Program-made: the position numbers and the translations under genes
Part shown: piece after piece, positions 1 through 6,850 of the stretch
Position numbering within the stretch: the first letter of the stretch is position 1
Layout of the letters: each line of letters starts with the position of its first letter
Source: an uncultured Lachnospiraceae bacterium
GTDB taxonomy: Bacteria > Bacillota > Clostridia > Lachnospirales > Lachnospiraceae
Direction: 5' to 3'
NCBI GenBank assembly: GCA_946627575.1
Contig: CAMOVS010000017.1
Coordinates: 1-11,004, forward strand
Length of the DNA stretch: 11,004 nt
Notes under the pieces: generated by a model
What the model saw: only the letters and a program-made list of their open reading frames with translations
Database searches by the model: none
What the model was told of the DNA's origin: nothing

Positions 1-13
1 TTTGCTTATATCA

Positions 14-35
14 TTAATCCGTCTTTAATCCGTCT
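14..35. repeat. 11-bp direct tandem duplication spanning the shell-gene stop codon
   Basis: The unit TTAATCCGTCT occurs twice without a gap (14-24 and 25-35). Read on the minus strand, each copy ends in TAA, and the TAA of the promoter-proximal copy (27-25) is the stop codon of the shell protein. The duplication therefore copies the last residues and the stop. It could be replication slippage. Confidence 0.9.
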
Positions 36-792
36 TTTTCCGACATACTTCCGGTGTATAAGTGTTCCGCACTGATTCTTCGCCACTGGCCCCGGCTGCT
101 TCCTTCACAGAAACCAATGGCATACCGCAGGTGTTGAGCAGTTCACATCCGACAGCTTTGCCGCAGTCAATTGCTTTCGTTACGGCAGCCAGGTCGCCGG
201 TGATCGCTACGGAGAATTCATTCATCATCAGGAGGTTATGGGAAGGACTGCCATACCATACAATATCGACGGCTGCCTCCTTCATGGCCCGGTCCACTGC
301 GGTAAGCCCGATTCCGGCCGGTGCAGCGCCAAGAATCCCCATAGGTCTGCCTAGGGGGACACCGAAAATCTGATGGAGTACCTGGCCGGCATTCGCCGTT
401 ACATGGCATTCCATATGGCCGACATGATTGACATAAAGACAATGCACCCAATAATCCGTCCGGTCAAGAGCAATCTGAACCGCTCTTCTGGCATCTTCTA
501 CGCTGGCCCCGCCGATTACGAATAGACAACCTTGTCCGCACTGCCGTCCGGCGTCAATGGCCATTTCAAATTTTAACAGGTCGGTATCAGCAGCCTTGCA
601 GGCATCATCAATTGCCAGAGCCTGTGTAACAGTACCGGTTCTTGATGAAATGATGCCTATAGAAGCGTACTTGTCCGGAATCCCCATCATCTGCTTCACC
701 AGGGGATCTAAAGAAGGGATGACCAGTCCGATGGTATAGGCAGAAGCTCTTCCTATATATTCTTGTGCAGGGCATGTATATGGGCGATTCAT
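25..792 (-). CDS. pduB: PduB-type bacterial microcompartment shell protein (tandem BMC domains)
   Basis: This gene encodes a 255-residue protein resembling PduB, a trimeric shell protein built from two fused BMC domains. Such proteins tile the shell of metabolosomes that process propanediol, ethanolamine or related substrates. Seen: an N-terminal segment EYIGRASAYTIGLVI at about residues 11-25, the family pattern IGIISSRTG near 45-53, GHMECH near 125-130, and a second domain with GVPLGRPMG, APAGIG and a SPSHN loop. The two BMC domains lie roughly at 12-118 and 140-225. I chose the ATG at 792 because AGGAGGA sits 8 bases upstream at 807-801; an in-frame ATG at 813 lies upstream of that site and would add seven residues. 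The C-terminal tail after residue 230 has no motif I recognise. No microcompartment enzyme is visible in the window, so the substrate cannot be inferred. It may be the first gene of an operon running out of the left edge. The family is fairly sure; the pathway is unknown. Confidence 0.85.
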   Translation of the reverse strand: MNRPYTCPAQEYIGRASAYTIGLVIPSLDPLVKQMMGIPDKYASIGIISSRTGTVTQALAIDDACKAADTDLLKFEMAIDAGRQCGQGCLFVIGGASVEDARRAVQIALDRTDYWVHCLYVNHVGHMECHVTANAGQVLHQIFGVPLGRPMGILGAAPAGIGLTAVDRAMKEAAVDIVWYGSPSHNLLMMNEFSVAITGDLAAVTKAIDCGKAVGCELLNTCGMPLVSVKEAAGASGEESVRNTYTPEVCRKKTD

Positions 793-849
793 AAGTCGTT
801 TCCTCCTGTACATATTTTACAATCCTTCCTTTGAGGGACTTGGAAATAG

Positions 850-1002
850 ATGGATAAATCTATGGAAAAGAAAGGTGTGCCAAAAAAGAGGAAGAATGAT
901 GCTCTTGAAATGATGTTCCAGGAATGGGGGACCGGGTATACAGAGGAAGCGCTATTGATTCCGGGTATTCATGGGACGTTAATTTTTATGACTATTGCTT
1001 GA
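850..1002 (+). CDS. possible 50-residue small ORF (doubtful)
   Basis: An open frame from the ATG at 850 to the TGA at 1000-1002 would give a 50-residue protein with a lysine-rich start (MDKSMEKKGVPKKRK) and a hydrophobic end (LLIPGIHGTLIFMTIA). A GAGGG lies 12 bases before the ATG, which is rather far. The stop codon lies inside the -35 box of the next promoter. I recognise no family. It could be a real small protein, a gene remnant or chance; nothing else in the 355-base gap between the shell gene and the hydrolase looks coding. Confidence 0.22.
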   Translation: MDKSMEKKGVPKKRKNDALEMMFQEWGTGYTEEALLIPGIHGTLIFMTIA

Positions 1003-1027
1003 CAGACAAACGTAAAATGTTTATAAT
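999..1027 (+). promoter_or_regulatory. consensus sigma-A promoter for the SGNH hydrolase and surface-protein genes
   Basis: TTGACA (999-1004) and TATAAT (1022-1027) are separated by exactly 17 bases, a perfect match to the housekeeping promoter consensus. Transcription would start near 1034, giving an untranslated leader of about 115 bases before the hydrolase ATG. No operator-like palindrome is evident around it, so strong expression is the simplest expectation. Confidence 0.85.
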
Positions 1028-1147
1028 AAATTCGTAATATTTTAATCAGATAAACTGTGCTTTCATTGTGTAACATAGTAGATAAGAGATGAAAAAAGCG
1101 TGTGAAGAGCCTTTGTGGATTGAAGAGAAAGGGGCAGTGTATCCATT

Positions 1148-1783
1148 ATGATTATTTCGATCCTGGGAGATTCTATCAGTACATATGAGGGTTATAGCCC
1201 ATCAAAAGCGGTTTTCTTTGATCGTTACAACAGTTATGAGACAGGGATAGAAACTGTGGAAGATACATGGTGGATGCAGGTGATCCGGGCTCAGGACGGA
1301 GAACTGGGCTTTAACGATTCGTTGGCTGGGAGTACTGTAGCCGGAGGCATGAGTTCTTCCGCTACATCCTATGACCGTATCCGTGCTTTGGGAAAAAATG
1401 GTAAGCCGGATTGCATCCTGGTATTTATAGGCAGCAATGATTGGGCTTACGGTGTTATGCCTGATCAATTTGAGCAGGCCTACGGACTTATGCTGGACCG
1501 GCTTAAAGAGATCTGGCCGGAAGCGGAGATCTGGTGCGGAACCATTCCTTCCGGGAAAATGGTAGATCCCGCAGAGCGCTTCTTTTTTAATATGGATGGA
1601 CTGATAAGTCCTCGTGTTTACAGCGATATTATACGGAAGCTTGCCGACAGCCGGAATATTCATGTTGTGGATATGGCTAAGGATGGCTTGGAGTATGAGA
1701 CGATTGACGGGGTTCATCCTAACAAAGATGGCATGAAAACATTGGCTGATTTGTGGCTTAGGGGTATTAAAGAAGGCGATTAG
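1148..1783 (+). CDS. SGNH/GDSL-family hydrolase, cytoplasmic
   Basis: The 211-residue product is a compact SGNH-fold esterase or lipase-like hydrolase. Seen: block I GDSIS at 7-11 with the nucleophile Ser9, a block II-like glycine in SLAGST near residue 61, block III GSND at 95-98 with the oxyanion Asn97, and block V DGVHPN with Asp187 and His190. These supply a complete Ser-Asp-His triad. There is no signal peptide or membrane segment, so it probably acts inside the cell. Family members remove acyl or acetyl groups from sugars, lipids or peptides; the substrate here cannot be read from the sequence. The ribosome binding site is weak and distant (GGGG at 1131-1134, 13 bases before the ATG). 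The gene is first behind the promoter at 999 and lies 96 bases before the Ig-like/peptidase gene, with no terminator between, so the two are probably co-transcribed. Confidence 0.88.
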   Translation: MIISILGDSISTYEGYSPSKAVFFDRYNSYETGIETVEDTWWMQVIRAQDGELGFNDSLAGSTVAGGMSSSATSYDRIRALGKNGKPDCILVFIGSNDWAYGVMPDQFEQAYGLMLDRLKEIWPEAEIWCGTIPSGKMVDPAERFFFNMDGLISPRVYSDIIRKLADSRNIHVVDMAKDGLEYETIDGVHPNKDGMKTLADLWLRGIKEGD

Positions 1784-1853
1784 GTCCGTGAAGGTGAAAC
1801 GGCACGGTAACGTAATCGAGCACCCGAAGGGTTTTGTCAGATTAACCCTGATG

Positions 1854-1880
1854 TCGATAGAGGAGAGGAGACAGTATCGA
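1854..1880 (+). promoter_or_regulatory. hairpin presenting the ribosome binding site of the Ig-like/peptidase gene
   Basis: TCGATA (1854-1859) and TATCGA (1875-1880) are perfect inverted repeats that enclose a 15-base purine-rich loop. The loop contains the Shine-Dalgarno sequence, and the A of the start ATG is the last stem base; two further G-U pairs could close it over the whole start codon. Two more short stems are possible upstream: CCGTG 1786-1790 with CACGG 1803-1807, and AGGGTT 1828-1833 with AACCCT 1844-1849. The leader may be structured, but no known riboswitch class was recognised. Confidence 0.45.
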
Positions 1881-3472
1881 TGAGTAGGAAGAGAATACGT
1901 ATTGTACTGGCTGTTATGATTTTCGCATTTGCCCTGGTCTTTCCTGCCTGCGGTAAGGCTGAGGCCAAGGCTGTTCTTAGCGGCAGCAAAATCAATTTGA
2001 CCAAGGGCGCTTCAAAGCAGCTGACGGTAAAAGGAACGAAGAAGAAGGTCAAGTGGAAGAGCTCCAACAAAGCGATCATTACAGTAAATCAATCCGGCAA
2101 GGTTACAGCAGTTAAGGGTGGAATCGCCACAGTTACAGCAAAGGTGGGTAAAAAGAAGTTCAAGTGCCGGGTATATGTTAAGGGGCTTAACCGTAACCGC
2201 ATTACCATGCACAAGGGTCTCAAGTACAAGCTTAAGATGGTGAATGGAAGTGGAAGTGCCTGGAAGAGCAGCAACAGCTCAGTGGCTAAGGTTGCTTACG
2301 ACGGTACAGTAACAGCCAAGGCTTCCGGCAAGGCTTTTATCTCCTGCCTTTCAGGAGGAAAGCGTTTTACCTGTGAGATCAACGTGGCTAAGCTGGACAA
2401 GACCTCTTTGGATCTAAACCAGGGGGGCAGCGATCATCTGACTCGCAGCGGTTCTGTAACCGGCTGTAAGTGGTCTTCATCGAATAATACCGTAGCCAGT
2501 GTTAATTCAGACGGCCGGGTTTATGGTGTGGCCGGTGGTACCGCCACCATCACCTGCTCCTGCGGCAGTGCCAGATTGAAATGTACCGTATATGTCAAGG
2601 GAAATAATATCGTCACCAGCAAAGCCAAACTCTCCGGCTCCAAAGCCTCCCGTCTTACCGTATCAGTCAATGGAGCCTATGGCAAGGTGGATTATACGGT
2701 TTACAACCAGGCGTCGTCTATTAATAAAAGCAACAAGAGCGGCAAGAAAAAGTTCATGCCCTATCATGGCTGCGCAGCCAGTTCAACTTCTGCCGTTTTA
2801 GGCGGCATGATAGGTATTCAGGTGACGCCGGTTCAGATGATTGAGTCGGTGGAGCCCCTTGTCTTCGGCAATAAGTCCTGGACCAATAATTACAAGAAGT
2901 CTTACAAGAACCAGCTGCCTTTGAGCTTGAATGGTATCTCCAAGATTTTTACATATTATGGAGTAGAAACAAGATATGTCCGGGCCTTCTCGGACAGTTC
3001 GGCCCGCAATGACATTGTCCGTCACCTTAAGAGCGGTCAGCCGGTCATTTTCGTCGTATCCAAGAAAAACAGGGCTACAGGCAAGAAATCCAGCAAGTGG
3101 ACCAACAGCTATCATACCATGGCCATGCTTGGAATTACGGACACCGGCAAGGTTATTGTGGCAGATTCCGTGAACCGGTCTTCCTTCGGCTCATGGCAGA
3201 GGATTAAGCTGGCAGGGATCAATGAGCTGATTCATTACATGTTCTCCTGCAAGAAGTACAAGAACAGCAATTACTGGGGCGGCGCAAGCAGCAGCGGTGG
3301 ATACCTGCTTGTATACACCAAGAAGAATGAGATTCCGGATGAGACTCCGGACGAGGAGACCGTAATCGAGCCTACGGCTGATAATCCGGAGGAAGATCCT
3401 TCCTATATCCCTCCCACTGAGGATCCGGTGGATGCCAATGATACCGTTAATACCGATAATACCAATTATTAG
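1880..3472 (+). CDS. secreted BIG2-repeat protein with C39-like (papain-fold) cysteine peptidase domain
   Basis: The 530-residue product has a basic N-terminus and hydrophobic core at 1-23, with signal peptidase I sites after AEA (29) or AKA (31), so it should be exported. Three Ig-like group 2 repeats follow at about 32-101, 102-170 and 171-240, each with the W(K/S)SSN signature (Trp59, 128, 198) and a later G-V-x-A/G pattern. A linker leads to a peptidase-like domain at about 290-480: HGCAAS with candidate nucleophile Cys298, SYHTM with His412, and VIVADS with Asp429. The tail from 484 is rich in Asp, Glu, Pro and Thr and lacks an LPxTG sorting motif, so wall attachment is not shown. BIG2 repeats usually serve as surface stalks or adhesion modules. 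The domain is clearly paralogous to the one encoded at 6851-7720. Substrate unknown: peptidoglycan peptide, host protein or peptide signal are all possible. AGGAGAGGAG lies 9 bases before the ATG. Confidence 0.85.
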   Translation: MSRKRIRIVLAVMIFAFALVFPACGKAEAKAVLSGSKINLTKGASKQLTVKGTKKKVKWKSSNKAIITVNQSGKVTAVKGGIATVTAKVGKKKFKCRVYVKGLNRNRITMHKGLKYKLKMVNGSGSAWKSSNSSVAKVAYDGTVTAKASGKAFISCLSGGKRFTCEINVAKLDKTSLDLNQGGSDHLTRSGSVTGCKWSSSNNTVASVNSDGRVYGVAGGTATITCSCGSARLKCTVYVKGNNIVTSKAKLSGSKASRLTVSVNGAYGKVDYTVYNQASSINKSNKSGKKKFMPYHGCAASSTSAVLGGMIGIQVTPVQMIESVEPLVFGNKSWTNNYKKSYKNQLPLSLNGISKIFTYYGVETRYVRAFSDSSARNDIVRHLKSGQPVIFVVSKKNRATGKKSSKWTNSYHTMAMLGITDTGKVIVADSVNRSSFGSWQRIKLAGINELIHYMFSCKKYKNSNYWGGASSSGGYLLVYTKKNEIPDETPDEETVIEPTADNPEEDPSYIPPTEDPVDANDTVNTDNTNY

Positions 3473-3564
3473 CATGGCGCATTCATAGGTATATTCACGG
3501 CCCGCCACCCATCAAGCCACAGGCCATCCGTGCAAGGCACGTATGTCGCATCTGCGATGCTTAT

Positions 3565-3604
3565 GCCTGAGAACAAAATGAAAGTTCTCAGGCTTTTTCT
3601 TTCA
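3565..3604 (+). terminator. intrinsic terminator after the surface-protein gene
   Basis: GCCTGAGAAC (3565-3574) and GTTCTCAGGC (3584-3593) form a perfect 10-bp stem with a 9-base A-rich loop, followed by TTTTTCTTTC. It ends the unit beginning at the 999 promoter. The 92 bases between the stop codon and this hairpin hold only small stems such as GCATC/GATGC at 3548-3560. Confidence 0.93.
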
Positions 3605-3609
3605 TTTCG

Positions 3610-3638
3610 TGGAAATATCAGATGGCTTGTGCTATAAT
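3610..3638 (+). promoter_or_regulatory. extended -10 promoter for ilvE
   Basis: TGCTATAAT (3630-3638) is an extended -10 element with a perfect TATAAT. A partial -35 match, TGGAAA (3610-3615), lies 17 bases upstream of the -10. The expected start near 3645 gives a leader of about 65 bases with no clear attenuator or leader peptide. Confidence 0.72.
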
Positions 3639-3710
3639 GACTTACGACAGTTCGCTAAAGAGTATGCGACATTTATTAATGAAATAATAATATGAAGGGA
3701 TGTTGAGATT

Positions 3711-4736
3711 ATGCAGAAAAAGGATATCAACTGGGGAGAGCTGGGATTTGGCTATCAGGTAACGGATAAAAGATTTGTATCCAACTATAAAAACGGAGCC
3801 TGGGATGAAGGCTGCCTGACAGAGGACGCCAACATCGTTCTGAATGAGTGTGCCGGTGTCTTCCAGTATGCGCAGACCTGTTTTGAAGGCCTTAAAGCTT
3901 ACACAACAGAGGATGGCAGGATCGTCTGCTTCCGCCCTGATCTGAATGCAGCCCGCATGGCTGATTCTGCAAGAAGGCTGGAGATGCCCGTCTATCCGGA
4001 AGACCGTTTTGTGGAGAATGTGGTGGAAACCGTCAGGGCTAACGCTGCATGGGTGCCGCCCTTTGGATCCGGCGCAACCCTGTATATCCGTCCTTATATG
4101 TTCGGATCCAATCCTGTCATCGGTGTGGCCCCGGCGGATGAGTACCAGTTCCGTATTTTTGTTACCCCGGTTGGTCCTTATTTCAAGGGCGGTGTAAAGC
4201 CTATTACCATCCGTGTCTCAGACTTTGACCGGGCAGCTCCCCATGGTACCGGCCATATCAAAGCCGGCCTCAATTATGCGATGAGTCTCCATGCTATCGT
4301 TGACGCCCATAAGAAGGGTTTTGATGAGAATATGTATCTGGATCCCGGCACAAGGACCAAGGTAGAAGAGACCGGAGGGGCTAACTTTATCTTTATCACC
4401 AGGGACGGCAAGCTGGTTACGCCGAAGTCTGACAGTATCCTTCCTTCCATCACACGCCGATCCATCATGTATGTGGCTGAGCATTACCTGGATATGGAAG
4501 TAGAGCACAGGGAAGTCTACTTTGACGAGGTGAAGGACTTTGCCGAGTGCGGCCTCTGTGGTACCGCAGCGGTAATCTCTCCGGTGGGCAAGATTGTCGA
4601 CCATGGCAAGGAGATCCTCTTCCCCAGCGGCATGGAGGATATGGGCCCGGTTACCAGGAAGCTGTATGAGACTCTGACAGGCATTCAGATGGGTCACCTG
4701 GAAGCGCCGGAAGGATGGATTAAAGAGATCTGCTGA
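3711..4736 (+). CDS. ilvE: branched-chain amino acid aminotransferase
   Basis: The 341-residue product matches the longer, eukaryote-like class of branched-chain aminotransferases. These PLP enzymes move the amino group between glutamate and the keto acids of leucine, isoleucine and valine, the last step of their synthesis and the first of their breakdown. Seen: FQYAQTCFEGLKAY (51-64), YIRPYMFG (125-132), the PLP-binding lysine in GTGHIKAGLNYAMS (Lys184), EETGGANFIFI (219-229), SILPSITR (242-249) and GTAAVISPVGKI (284-295). Length is normal for the family. A CxxC (Cys280, Cys283) directly precedes the GTAAVI cofactor loop; human enzymes carry a redox CxxC in the same region, but a similar role here is only a guess. 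AAGGGA lies 10 bases before the ATG. The gene stands alone, with its own promoter and without other ilv or leu genes nearby. Confidence 0.96.
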   Translation: MQKKDINWGELGFGYQVTDKRFVSNYKNGAWDEGCLTEDANIVLNECAGVFQYAQTCFEGLKAYTTEDGRIVCFRPDLNAARMADSARRLEMPVYPEDRFVENVVETVRANAAWVPPFGSGATLYIRPYMFGSNPVIGVAPADEYQFRIFVTPVGPYFKGGVKPITIRVSDFDRAAPHGTGHIKAGLNYAMSLHAIVDAHKKGFDENMYLDPGTRTKVEETGGANFIFITRDGKLVTPKSDSILPSITRRSIMYVAEHYLDMEVEHREVYFDEVKDFAECGLCGTAAVISPVGKIVDHGKEILFPSGMEDMGPVTRKLYETLTGIQMGHLEAPEGWIKEIC

Positions 4737-4780
4737 GATAATGAACAAGAGTAAGAGTGATAATGAACAAGAGTAAGAGT
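4737..4780. repeat. 22-bp direct tandem duplication immediately after the ilvE stop codon
   Basis: A 22-base unit beginning GATAATGAACAAG occurs twice exactly and without a gap (4737-4758, 4759-4780). It starts at the first base after the ilvE TGA. Each unit contains stop codons in several frames and an internal AAGAGT repeat. Its role is unknown; slippage is the simplest origin. Confidence 0.95.
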
Positions 4781-4783
4781 TTT

Positions 4784-4814
4784 AAGGGCGATTGCGAGTT
4801 TCGTGATCGTCCTT
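4784..4814 (+). terminator. strong 14-bp hairpin, probable ilvE terminator
   Basis: Bases 4784-4797 pair with 4801-4814 over 14 positions without a gap (three G-U pairs) around a GTT loop. Only a broken T run (TTTCTGTGTT) follows, so termination may be partial. The hairpin overlaps the region where a -35 box for the next promoter would lie. Confidence 0.6.
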
Positions 4815-4818
4815 TCTG

Positions 4819-4827
4819 TGTTATAAT
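4819..4827 (+). promoter_or_regulatory. candidate extended -10 promoter for glgB
   Basis: TGTTATAAT (4819-4827) is an extended -10 with a perfect TATAAT. No good -35 box is found at 16-18 bases (TTTCGT at 4799-4804 is poor), and that space is taken by the preceding hairpin. Transcription would begin near 4834, just before the next stem-loop, leaving a leader of about 80 bases before glgB. Confidence 0.5.
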
Positions 4828-4838
4828 TATTATTAACT

Positions 4839-4864
4839 ACGATCAAGGGCATTTCCCTGGTCGT
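4839..4864 (+). promoter_or_regulatory. stem-loop in the glgB leader
   Basis: ACGATCA (4839-4845) pairs with TGGTCGT (4858-4864), one bulged A follows, and GGG pairs with CCC. The left arm is also exactly complementary to TGATCGT (4804-4810) in the preceding hairpin, so transcripts reading through from ilvE could fold in two exclusive ways. GATAAATCTTTT follows, a weak U-rich stretch. The function is not known. Confidence 0.45.
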
Positions 4865-4915
4865 GATAAATCTTTTAACTTATGGGCTACACAGAAAGAT
4901 CCTTGGGAGGGAACA

Positions 4916-6829
4916 ATGGCAGAGCAGAAAGATTATAATTTTGTTACGGAATACGACCAGTATCTGTTCGGAACAGGTACGCATTATGATATCTATAATA
5001 AGCTGGGCGCTCACCCGCTGACTCATGATGGGAAGAAGGGAGTTTATTTTGCCGTTTGGGCTCCTAATGCGGAGGCAGTTCACATCGTCGGAGATTTCAA
5101 TAACTGGAATGAAGATGCCACACCCATGGACCGGTTGGAGCCTCTGGGGATCTATGAGCTTTTTATCCCCGGCTTTAAGGAAGGCCAGATCTACAAGTAT
5201 TGCATTACCACGGAAAAGGGAGACAAAATCCAGAAGGTGGATCCCTTTGCCTTCCAGGCCGAGAAGAGGCCCAACAACGCATCGATTGTTACCGATATAT
5301 CTGGCTTTCGCTGGACCGATAAGAAATGGATGGAGAATCGGATGCATTTTAGTGCACGCAAGGATGCCATGTCGGTCTATGAAGTCCATCCCGGTTCTTG
5401 GATGAGACATCCGGTGACAGAGGAGGATGAGGACGGCTATTACAATTACAGAGAACTGGCAGTTAGGCTGGCTGACTATGTCAAGGAGATGGGCTATACC
5501 CACATCGAGCTGATGGGTATTGCGGAGCATCCTTTTGACGGTTCCTGGGGATACCAGGTAACCAATTACTTTGCACCAACTTCTCGCCATGGCTCCCCTC
5601 AGGACTTCCAGTTTTTTGTGAATTATATGCACCGGAATAAGATCGGTGTCATCCTGGATTGGGTACCGGCTCATTTCCCCAGGGATGCTTTTGGACTGGC
5701 AGAGTTTGATGGAACTTGCCTCTATGAGTATGCAGATCCCAGAAAGGGCGAGCACCCTGACTGGGGAACCAAGGTCTTCGACTTTGGCAAGACTGAAGTT
5801 AAGAATTTCCTGATCTCCAATGCTCTTTTCTGGACAGAGAAATACCATGTGGATGGGCTCAGAGTTGACGCCGTTGCATCTATGCTCTACCTGGATTACG
5901 GCCGGGAAGATGGTCAGTGGGTGGCCAATGAATACGGCGGCAATGAGAACCTGGAAGCTATTGAGTTCTTCAAGCATCTGAACACGGTAGTAAAGGGCCG
6001 CAATCCCGGCGTCGTCATGATTGCTGAGGAGTCCACTGCCTGGCCCAAGATCACCGATCAGGCCCAGTATGGCGGACTGGACTTCAGCCTCAAGTGGAAC
6101 ATGGGCTGGATGCATGACTTCCTGGAGTATATGAAGCTGGATCCTCTCTACCGTAAGGGCAGCCATAATAAGATGACCTTTGCCATGACCTACGCTTACT
6201 CTGAGAATTATATGCTGGTACTTTCCCACGATGAGGTGGTTCATCTCAAGTGCTCCATGGTGGAGAAGATGCCCGGTCTCTATGACGATAAGTTCCGCAA
6301 CCTGATGGTAGGTTATGCCTTCATGTTCGGCCATCCCGGCAAGAAGCTCCTCTTTATGGGCCAGGAGTTCGGCCAGCACAGGGAGTGGAGTGAAGCCAGG
6401 GAACTTGACTGGTTCCTTCTGGCCAAAGACCGGAACCGGTGGATGAAGGACTATGTAAAGGATCTGCTTCACCTTTATAAGAATAATAAATGTCTCTATG
6501 AATATGACTGCTGGCCGGAAGGTTTTGAATGGATCAATCCTAACGACGGGGACAGGAGTATTTTCTCCTTTGTAAGACACTCTGAGAACGGCAAGAATAA
6601 TCTGCTCTTCGTCTGCAACTTTACACCTGTGGCCCGGCCGGATTACCGGGTAGGCACTACATGCCGACGCAAGCACACGCTGGTTTTGAACAGTGACGAT
6701 CCCCGCTATGGCGGAGAGGGCAAAGACCGGCCCAGGACCTATAAGCCGGTCAAGTCCGAGTGTGACGGCCGGCCCTTCTCCATCGCCTATGATCTGCCGG
6801 CTTATGGCGTAGCGGTCTTTAAGTTTTAA
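4916..6829 (+). CDS. glgB: 1,4-alpha-glucan (glycogen) branching enzyme
   Basis: The 637-residue product cuts an alpha-1,4 glucan chain and re-attaches it through an alpha-1,6 bond, making glycogen branches. Seen: a CBM48 glycan-binding domain at about 30-125 (YFAVWAPNAEAVHIVGDFN), then a GH13 barrel with HIELMGIAEHPFDGSWGYQ (196-214), DWVPAHFP (248-255), GLRVDAVASM with nucleophile Asp318, IAEEST with acid/base Glu371, and LSHDEV with Asp439. A beta-rich C-terminal domain ends the protein; length is typical. The frame is open upstream to 4757, but that stretch holds the hairpins and -10 element. ATG 4916 has GGAGGG just upstream and begins the family-typical N-terminus. Other glycogen genes (glgC, glgA, glgP) are not present. 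The C39-like gene follows 21 bases after the stop with no terminator, implying an operon. A large antisense open frame over this gene is a codon-usage shadow. Confidence 0.96.
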   Translation: MAEQKDYNFVTEYDQYLFGTGTHYDIYNKLGAHPLTHDGKKGVYFAVWAPNAEAVHIVGDFNNWNEDATPMDRLEPLGIYELFIPGFKEGQIYKYCITTEKGDKIQKVDPFAFQAEKRPNNASIVTDISGFRWTDKKWMENRMHFSARKDAMSVYEVHPGSWMRHPVTEEDEDGYYNYRELAVRLADYVKEMGYTHIELMGIAEHPFDGSWGYQVTNYFAPTSRHGSPQDFQFFVNYMHRNKIGVILDWVPAHFPRDAFGLAEFDGTCLYEYADPRKGEHPDWGTKVFDFGKTEVKNFLISNALFWTEKYHVDGLRVDAVASMLYLDYGREDGQWVANEYGGNENLEAIEFFKHLNTVVKGRNPGVVMIAEESTAWPKITDQAQYGGLDFSLKWNMGWMHDFLEYMKLDPLYRKGSHNKMTFAMTYAYSENYMLVLSHDEVVHLKCSMVEKMPGLYDDKFRNLMVGYAFMFGHPGKKLLFMGQEFGQHREWSEARELDWFLLAKDRNRWMKDYVKDLLHLYKNNKCLYEYDCWPEGFEWINPNDGDRSIFSFVRHSENGKNNLLFVCNFTPVARPDYRVGTTCRRKHTLVLNSDDPRYGGEGKDRPRTYKPVKSECDGRPFSIAYDLPAYGVAVFKF

Positions 6830-6850
6830 TCCATGAAGGAGGGCTGGAAT

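Noticed and set aside
1828..1849. Hairpin AGGGTT/AACCCT as a terminator after the SGNH hydrolase.
   Set aside because: The stem is only 6 bp, the loop is 10 bases, and no T run follows.
1934..1960. Possible lipoprotein signal (FPAC, Cys24) in the surface protein.
   Set aside because: Phe at -3 and Pro at -2 are poor for a lipobox, and AEA/AKA signal peptidase I sites follow directly, so a soluble secreted or wall-associated form is more likely.
2747..3300. C39 domain as part of a bacteriocin-processing ABC transporter.
   Set aside because: The protein has no transmembrane segments after the signal peptide and no ATPase motifs, and no bacteriocin precursor with a double-glycine leader is seen nearby.
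4757..4915. In-frame upstream extension of glgB by 53 codons.
   Set aside because: It covers two hairpins and a -10 element and matches no part of the family; a good ribosome binding site precedes the ATG at 4916.
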